Below, piece by piece: positions 8,498 through 12,675 of a stretch of 12,675 nucleotides of DNA. Origin of the DNA: Planctomycetota bacterium (GTDB lineage Bacteria; Planctomycetota; UBA11346). Positions within the stretch are counted from its first letter, which is position 1. Every line of letters starts with the position of its first letter. The notes under the pieces were generated by a model. It saw only the letters and a program-made list of their open reading frames with translations, ran no database searches and was not told the DNA's origin. The stretch spans positions 1 through 12,675 of the forward strand of contig JACDEN010000029.1 in NCBI GenBank assembly GCA_013816415.1, given 5' to 3'. Position numbers and translations under genes: made by a program.

Positions 8498-9031
8498 ATG
8501 TTCAAAAAGTGTTTAATCATCTCCGCATGCCTCCTCGGCGTGGCTTGCGCCGAGGCGGTGGAAACCGCCCAAGTCACCGTCCGGGACATTTCCGACGGCT
8601 TGAACATCGTCGTCGAGTCGAGTCTTGGTGGCGCCACCATTCCGGTGCGTGTGCAGCTATCCTATATAGCCTTAACGGAAACCATCGAGATGGTCGATGA
8701 GCAACACCCGAGCCCGTCCGCAAGCCTCCTCCGTCACTATTTACATGCGGGCTCGACCATCTCCTTATATGAACCGTCGGACGAATTTCCCGTCGATGCG
8801 TTCGGCCGCATCCGGGGATTGGTCCGCTATGACACGAAAGCTCAGGCTGGGGCGGGAGAGAAGCGCTTGTGCCTGCAGGAGGAATTGATTCGTGCGGGGT
8901 GGGCCATCTACCGCAAGGAAGAGAATGATTTGCCGGAATCGGTGGCTGCCAATTTTAAAAAGATCGAAGCCGAGGCTCGCTCCGCACACCGCGGGGCTTG
9001 GGCGGAAAAATTGGAAACAGAAAAACCGTAA
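8498..9031 (+). CDS. Exported SNase-like (thermonuclease-fold) protein with degenerate active site
   Basis: This is a 177-residue protein from ATG 8498. A TTG 33 bp upstream would only add residues before the signal sequence, so the ATG is chosen. Residues 1-20 (basic MFKK, then hydrophobic CLIISACLLGVACAEA) form a signal peptide cleaved near AEA-VET; the Cys at 17 is a poor lipobox. Residues about 25-170 follow the staphylococcal nuclease (SNase/OB) layout: ISDGLNIVV, VRVQLSYIALTE, a helix with LLRHYLHAGSTI, DAFGRIRGLV, LQEELIRAGWAIY, and EAEARSAHRGAW. The lining-up residues suggest loss of function. The R35 position is Gln53, calcium ligands D21 and D40 are Leu35 and Ala58, while E43 (Glu61) and R87 (Arg104) remain. 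A DNA-degrading activity is therefore doubtful, and a binding or structural role is possible. It stands alone, divergent from the giant gene and convergent with the HD-GYP gene. Confidence 0.75.
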   Translation: MFKKCLIISACLLGVACAEAVETAQVTVRDISDGLNIVVESSLGGATIPVRVQLSYIALTETIEMVDEQHPSPSASLLRHYLHAGSTISLYEPSDEFPVDAFGRIRGLVRYDTKAQAGAGEKRLCLQEELIRAGWAIYRKEENDLPESVAANFKKIEAEARSAHRGAWAEKLETEKP

Positions 9032-9480
9032 TCATTGTCGCCTTGCCTCAATCTCAGTTGCGATGCTTTGATCGATACGTCGTGGCGATCATCATGGGTA
9101 CGCGTTCTCGCTGCCTCATCATCACTGCGTCATTCTCCCATTTGTGATTTCTTAAGCACGAACTGCGCGCATTTCACAAGGCTGGCTTTCAGCCATAAAG
9201 TCCAGTGCATGTCAAATATTTTCCTGGCGCTCTGTCCGCGAGATAATGCGGATATTTCGGTGCCGCCGTCTTATGAAAAATGGCCGGCAGCGCGTGGGGA
9301 AGACCGGTGCTGCGTGGGCTGTCCTGTCGAAAGGATACACCAGTGCTCGTTATCACGCATCAACGCAGCAGGACCCCACCGCTCAATGGCGGCTCGAATG
9401 TGGCGCTCCACCGACCTTAACCCATCCGTCTAACGCGCAGTCGCCACAGACCGTCTGTCGAGTCAGACCCGCCCGCGCCC
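9032..9480. other. Intergenic region between convergent genes, no convincing gene
   Basis: About 450 bp separate the SNase-like stop and the HD-GYP stop. Two overlapping plus-strand ORFs (9035-9433, 132 aa; 9246-9584, 112 aa) have Cys/Arg/Ser-rich, low-pattern translations. They have no recognisable domain or RBS, and the second runs into the HD-GYP gene antisense, so neither is called. A small odd palindrome ACAGAC-c-GTCTGT lies at 9446-9458. Confidence 0.45.
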
Positions 9481-9493
9481 TCAGCCCGGGCGG
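9469..9493 (-). terminator. GC-rich hairpin across the HD-GYP stop codon
   Basis: CCGCCCG (9469-9475) and CGGGCGG (9487-9493) are perfect 7-bp complements around an 11-nt loop that contains the TGA stop of the HD-GYP gene. No T-tract follows on the minus strand. It is a possible factor-dependent or stabilising 3' structure, not a classic intrinsic terminator. The palindrome at 9446-9458 lies just beyond it. Confidence 0.3.
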
Positions 9494-11112
9494 TAGTTCG
9501 GGATCTTGGCGAGATCGACCTGATCGAGCTGCTCGGGATTCAGGTACGTCTTCGCGTACTCGAGATAGACCCCCTCGCCGATGAAGACGTTGAACAGGTC
9601 GGGATCGATGTGCCCTTCGCCGGCCATCCGACCGAGGATGCCGAGGGCCATGCTCAGCGGCATCGCCTTCTTGTAGGGCCGGTCGTCGGCGGTGAGCGCT
9701 TCGAAGATGTCGGCGATGCCCATCACCCGCGCCTGCACCGACATCTGGTCGCGGGTCAGACCCTTGGGGTAGCCCTTCCCGTCCATGCGCTCGTGGTGGC
9801 CGCCGGCGAATTCGGGGACGCGCCTCAGATGCTTGGGGTACGGCAATGACTCCAGCATCTTGATCGTCGACACCATGTGGTTGTTGATGATCAGCCGTTC
9901 TTCCGGCAGCAGCGTGCCCTTGGCGATGGTCAGGTTGCGCACCTCGTTGTCGGTGAGGATCGGCTGGAGGTCGCCGTCGGGGGCGCGCCACGTGCGCATG
10001 GCGATGCGGCGGATGCGCTCCTGGTCCTCGGGCTTCATGAACTCGCCGCCGGTGTTGGCGCGACGGATGAAGGCGAGGTCGTCGTCGAGCGCGGCGATCT
10101 CCTCGCGCAGGGTTGTCTCGATCGCCGCACGTTCGCCTGCGGGCGCGGCCGCGGCACGCTTGAGCGCTGCGATCTCGAGGTCGCGGCGCACGATCTCGAA
10201 GCGCGTCTCGATCAGGCCGACGCGATCGTAGATGGTCTGCAGCTTGGTCGCCTTATCCATGACGTATTCGGGCGTGGTGATCTTGCCGCAGTCGTGGATC
10301 CACGAGGCGATGTGCAGTTCGTAGCGGTCGCCCTCGTTCATCGAGAATCCCGCGAGTGGACCTGAGTTCACGCGCGCCGCGGCCTCGGCCAGCATCATCG
10401 TCAGCTGGGGAACGCGTCGGCAGTGGCCGCCGGTGTAGGGCGATTTCTCGTCGATCGCGGTGGCGATCAGCTGCACGAACGATTCGAAGAGCTTGCGCAT
10501 CCCCTCGATCAGGTCGTGCTTGGTCAGCGCGGTCGCCGCCTGGGACGCCAAACTCTCGACCAGCCGCTGCTCGGACATCGAGAACGGACAGACCTTGCCG
10601 TCATCGCCGCGCGCGTTCAAGAGCTGCAGCACGCCGGTGATCTCGCCCTCGTGGTTGCGCATCGGCACCGTCAGCATCGAGGTCGAGCGGTAGCCGGTCT
10701 TGGCGTCGAACGCGCGTGTGCCCGCGAAGTCGAAGCCCTCGGCGTGGTAGGCGTCTGGGATGTTGACGGTGTCTCCGGTGAGCACCGTGTGCGCGACCAC
10801 CGAGGCGTGGTTCGGGCTGCCGTCCTCGCGGGTGAGCGACAGCGGCTTGTAGGGGACGGCCACCGTGCTCGAACCGCCCATCGCCAAGCCGAGGGTGTCG
10901 TTGCGCAGCATCTCGAAGCTGAGATGGCCGTCGCCGGTGACCGAATAGACGGTGCCGCCGTCGGCGTTGGTGATGTCCTTCGCGCCGAGCAGGATCTGCT
11001 CGACCAGCCGCAGCGGATCCTTCTCGGCCGAGAGCGCGATGCCGATGGCGTTGAGCTTGTCGAGACGCCGCAGCAGCTGCGCGACCACCCCGGCATCGGT
11101 GGTGGCAGTCAT
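9481..11112 (-). CDS. GAF domain / HD-GYP domain protein, probable cyclic-di-GMP phosphodiesterase
   Basis: A 543-residue cytoplasmic protein with no signal peptide or membrane segment; ATG at 11112 follows a weak GAGAG. Residues about 16-198 are a GAF sensor domain, the usual kind of ligand-sensing module in such proteins. Residues about 205-520 are HD-GYP. Metal-site residues are in place: H230 (YTGGH), H273-D274 with K277 (WIHDCGK), H412, H439-H440 and D468 (ADIFEAL). The signature HHERMDGKGYP is complete (439-449), predicting hydrolysis of cyclic-di-GMP to pGpG/GMP. The HD-to-HHE distance is about 166 residues instead of the roughly 60 of compact members. The extra part (about 300-385) is Glu/Arg/Ala-rich and probably a helical or coiled-coil insertion. 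The gene lies 79 bp downstream of the M1 peptidase on the same strand and may have its own promoter. A non-hydrolysing signalling role cannot be excluded. Confidence 0.92.
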   Translation of the reverse strand: MTATTDAGVVAQLLRRLDKLNAIGIALSAEKDPLRLVEQILLGAKDITNADGGTVYSVTGDGHLSFEMLRNDTLGLAMGGSSTVAVPYKPLSLTREDGSPNHASVVAHTVLTGDTVNIPDAYHAEGFDFAGTRAFDAKTGYRSTSMLTVPMRNHEGEITGVLQLLNARGDDGKVCPFSMSEQRLVESLASQAATALTKHDLIEGMRKLFESFVQLIATAIDEKSPYTGGHCRRVPQLTMMLAEAAARVNSGPLAGFSMNEGDRYELHIASWIHDCGKITTPEYVMDKATKLQTIYDRVGLIETRFEIVRRDLEIAALKRAAAAPAGERAAIETTLREEIAALDDDLAFIRRANTGGEFMKPEDQERIRRIAMRTWRAPDGDLQPILTDNEVRNLTIAKGTLLPEERLIINNHMVSTIKMLESLPYPKHLRRVPEFAGGHHERMDGKGYPKGLTRDQMSVQARVMGIADIFEALTADDRPYKKAMPLSMALGILGRMAGEGHIDPDLFNVFIGEGVYLEYAKTYLNPEQLDQVDLAKIPNYRPG

Positions 11113-11152
11113 GAGGCTCTCGCAGGGCGGACCGCAGGGCGCATCGTGTGGC

Positions 11153-11182
11153 AGTATACCTCATCGCCACGATGCGACGCAA
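11153..11182 (-). promoter_or_regulatory. Candidate promoter for the HD-GYP gene
   Basis: On the minus strand TTGCGT (11182-11177), an 18-bp spacer and TATACT (11158-11153) precede the ATG at 11112 by about 40 nt. The -10 is good and the -35 fair. The -35 lies in one arm of the stem-loop at 11175-11210, so termination of the upstream gene and initiation here would share DNA. Confidence 0.4.
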
Positions 11183-11210
11183 GGACCGTCGTCAATGGTC
11201 CTTGGCGTCG
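11175..11210 (-). terminator. Stem-loop over the M1 peptidase stop codon
   Basis: CGACGCAAGGACC (11175-11187) and GGTCCTTGGCGTCG (11197-11210) pair over 13 bp with one bulged base, around a 9-nt loop (11188-11196) containing most of the TGA stop (11192-11194). It is stable, but no T-tract follows on the minus strand. It could be a terminator, an mRNA 3' end stabiliser or an attenuating structure. Confidence 0.45.
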
Positions 11211-12675
11211 TCGCCCGGCTGGCTCCTGGGCATCGCCCGGGAGGCCTCCATCAGGTCGCGCGGGGTCAGGCCGACCCCCTCGACCCAGGTGGTGCGGAAC
11301 CACTCCTGCGTGTCCTGGCCCAGGGTCTCGGCCAGGGTCGACAGCAGGTCGGATTCCCGGGCATAACCGTAGCGGAAACGCTGCTGATAGGCGGCGAGGA
11401 ACCGCCCGAACGCCGCATCGCCCACCTTCCGCCGCAGCGCCTGGTACATGAGCGCACCGCGGCCATAGATGACTCCGCCGTAGCTGAGGTCGTCGGGATA
11501 GGCGTCGGCGGCGAGGTTGAGCGGCATGGTGCGTCCGGTCGGGTCCGCGCCGCACTCCATCAGGCAGGTCTGGAAGCCGCCGGACGCGCTGACCGGACCC
11601 ATGCGCTGCTCCAGGTACCAACAGCCGGTCCAGTTGGTGAGGCTCTCGTCGAGCCAGGGATAGAGGTAGGAGTCGCTGCCGACCAGGTCGTACCACCACT
11701 GGTGCGCGGTCTCGTGCGACACCACCATCGCCATCATGAAGGTCGGCATGGTCTCGAACGCGCCGGGGTCTCCGGCCAGACTCAGCGCGGTGTAGTTCGC
11801 GCGATCGATGAGGATCAGCCCCGTCGACTCCATCCCGCCGACGGCTTCGCCGAGCTGCGCTTCGACGACATCGAACTCGCGATAGGGGTATGGTCCCAAC
11901 CGTTCAGCAAAAAAGTCGAGCGCATCGGCCGCCGTATCGAGCGCACGCTGTCCGCCGATCGCGCTTTCCGGGCGATGCCACGACACCACCTCGGTGCCGC
12001 CGACCTGCCGTCGCAGTGATTGGAATCCCGACCCCACCACCAGCACCAGATTCCTGGTGAATGCGCTGGAGATCACCGTCGTGCTGGCGCCGTCGAGGCC
12101 GAGCGTGCGCGAGACCTCGCTGCCCGAGGACATCAGCTGGCTGCCGGACGGGAGCCTGATTGTGACCAGCGCGTGGAACATCTCGTTCTGGGTAGGATCT
12201 CCGTGCTGACCGACCGGATGGAGCTGCCAACGGCCATCGCGCCGCACCGCGAGCTCGGGATGCCAACCATAGAAGCAGTCGACGCCGTGGTCGCTGGCGA
12301 GCAGCCCGTAGAGTCCGCCATGCGTCGAGAGCGTGGTGTGGAACGTGAGGTCGATGCGCGTTTCGGCGCCGCTGGCGAGCACCGTCGGCAGATGGACCAT
12401 CGCCGCGGTGCCGTCGCGCACCGGTTCGACCACCGCCTCGACGCCATCGACGCGCGCAGCGGTGATCGTCAGCTCGGCGCCGTGGTAGACCGCGGCGTTG
12501 CCGAAGGTGTGGAAGGCCAGGTCGGCGAGCGCATCGGGCCCGCGGTTGGTGAAGGACATCGACTCGCGGCCATCCAGCCGATGGGCTTCCGGGTCGTACA
12601 CGAGATCGAAGCGGCAGCGCGGAATACCGGCGATCCGCGCGAGATCGGCAGCGCCGACCTCGGTCAGGGAACGCG
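11192..12675 (-). CDS. M1-family zinc metallopeptidase (aminopeptidase N-like), N-terminus cut by window edge
   Basis: About 493 residues are visible. The frame has no stop up to the window edge, and the codons above a possible GTG at 12601 continue typical M1 N-terminal sequence (CRFDLVYDPEAHRLDG), so the true start lies outside. The N-terminal beta domain is followed by the catalytic domain, with GGMES (11825-11839) in place of the usual GAMEN substrate loop. It also has the zinc motif HETAH (11702-11716), the third zinc ligand Glu 18 residues after it (11645-11647, in WLDES), and the transition-state Tyr region VIYGRGA. The C-terminal helical part ends soon after FRTTW, so the large ERAP1-type C-terminal domain is absent, as in short bacterial M1 enzymes. 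Predicted role: metal-dependent removal of N-terminal residues from peptides. The Ser in GGMES may alter substrate N-terminus binding. Localisation is unknown because a signal peptide would be outside the window. Confidence 0.9.
   Translation of the reverse strand, partial: RSLTEVGAADLARIAGIPRCRFDLVYDPEAHRLDGRESMSFTNRGPDALADLAFHTFGNAAVYHGAELTITAARVDGVEAVVEPVRDGTAAMVHLPTVLASGAETRIDLTFHTTLSTHGGLYGLLASDHGVDCFYGWHPELAVRRDGRWQLHPVGQHGDPTQNEMFHALVTIRLPSGSQLMSSGSEVSRTLGLDGASTTVISSAFTRNLVLVVGSGFQSLRRQVGGTEVVSWHRPESAIGGQRALDTAADALDFFAERLGPYPYREFDVVEAQLGEAVGGMESTGLILIDRANYTALSLAGDPGAFETMPTFMMAMVVSHETAHQWWYDLVGSDSYLYPWLDESLTNWTGCWYLEQRMGPVSASGGFQTCLMECGADPTGRTMPLNLAADAYPDDLSYGGVIYGRGALMYQALRRKVGDAAFGRFLAAYQQRFRYGYARESDLLSTLAETLGQDTQEWFRTTWVEGVGLTPRDLMEASRAMPRSQPGDDAKDH

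Noticed and set aside
9035..9433. Possible 132-residue gene after the SNase-like gene
   Set aside because: Cys/Ser/Arg-rich translation without domain pattern, signal sequence or RBS; it more likely reflects an intergenic stretch.
9877..11451. Plus-strand ORFs antisense to the HD-GYP gene (for example 10423-11451, 342 residues)
   Set aside because: High-GC shadow frames; the minus strand encodes complete GAF and HD-GYP domains.

Overview
The window (about 60% GC by eye, few strong Shine-Dalgarno sites) looks like accessory-type bacterial chromosome. The phylum cannot be fixed from sequence alone. A giant secreted repeat protein, a GAF/HD-GYP protein and a short M1 peptidase would fit an environmental Gram-negative such as a planctomycete or verrucomicrobium, but this is only a guess.

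Region 1 (1 to 7947, minus strand) is one very large secreted, adhesin-like gene. It starts with a signal peptide at 7947 and has three chitobiase C-terminal-like repeats. These are followed by nine cadherin/Ig-like repeats of exactly 330 bp, a Calx-beta block holding an apparently nested nidogen-like domain, three more cadherin-like repeats and Ig-like tail domains. The frame is broken once, at about 7501-7508 (TAA then a +1 shift), so it reads as two ORFs. At the left edge its sensible protein sequence stops near 190. The opposite strand at 1-158 encodes what looks like the C-terminal end of an IS1595/ISXO2-family transposase, so an insertion sequence has probably cut off the 3' end of the giant gene.

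Region 2 (7948 to 8497) is an AT-richer divergent intergenic region with palindromes, short direct repeats and a plausible promoter. It leads into a small exported SNase-fold protein (8498-9031, plus) that has lost the key calcium ligands and one catalytic arginine. Region 3 (9032 to 9480) has no convincing gene.

Region 4 (9481 to 12675, minus) holds a GAF plus HD-GYP protein (likely cyclic-di-GMP phosphodiesterase or signalling) and, upstream of it, an M1-family zinc aminopeptidase cut by the right window edge. A 79-bp gap between them carries a strong stem-loop over the M1 stop codon that overlaps a candidate promoter for the HD-GYP gene. No complete new multi-gene system is evident. The most unusual points are the double damage (frameshift plus IS truncation) of the giant repeat gene, the indel-free 110-residue array, the nested domain, and the probable pseudo-nuclease.
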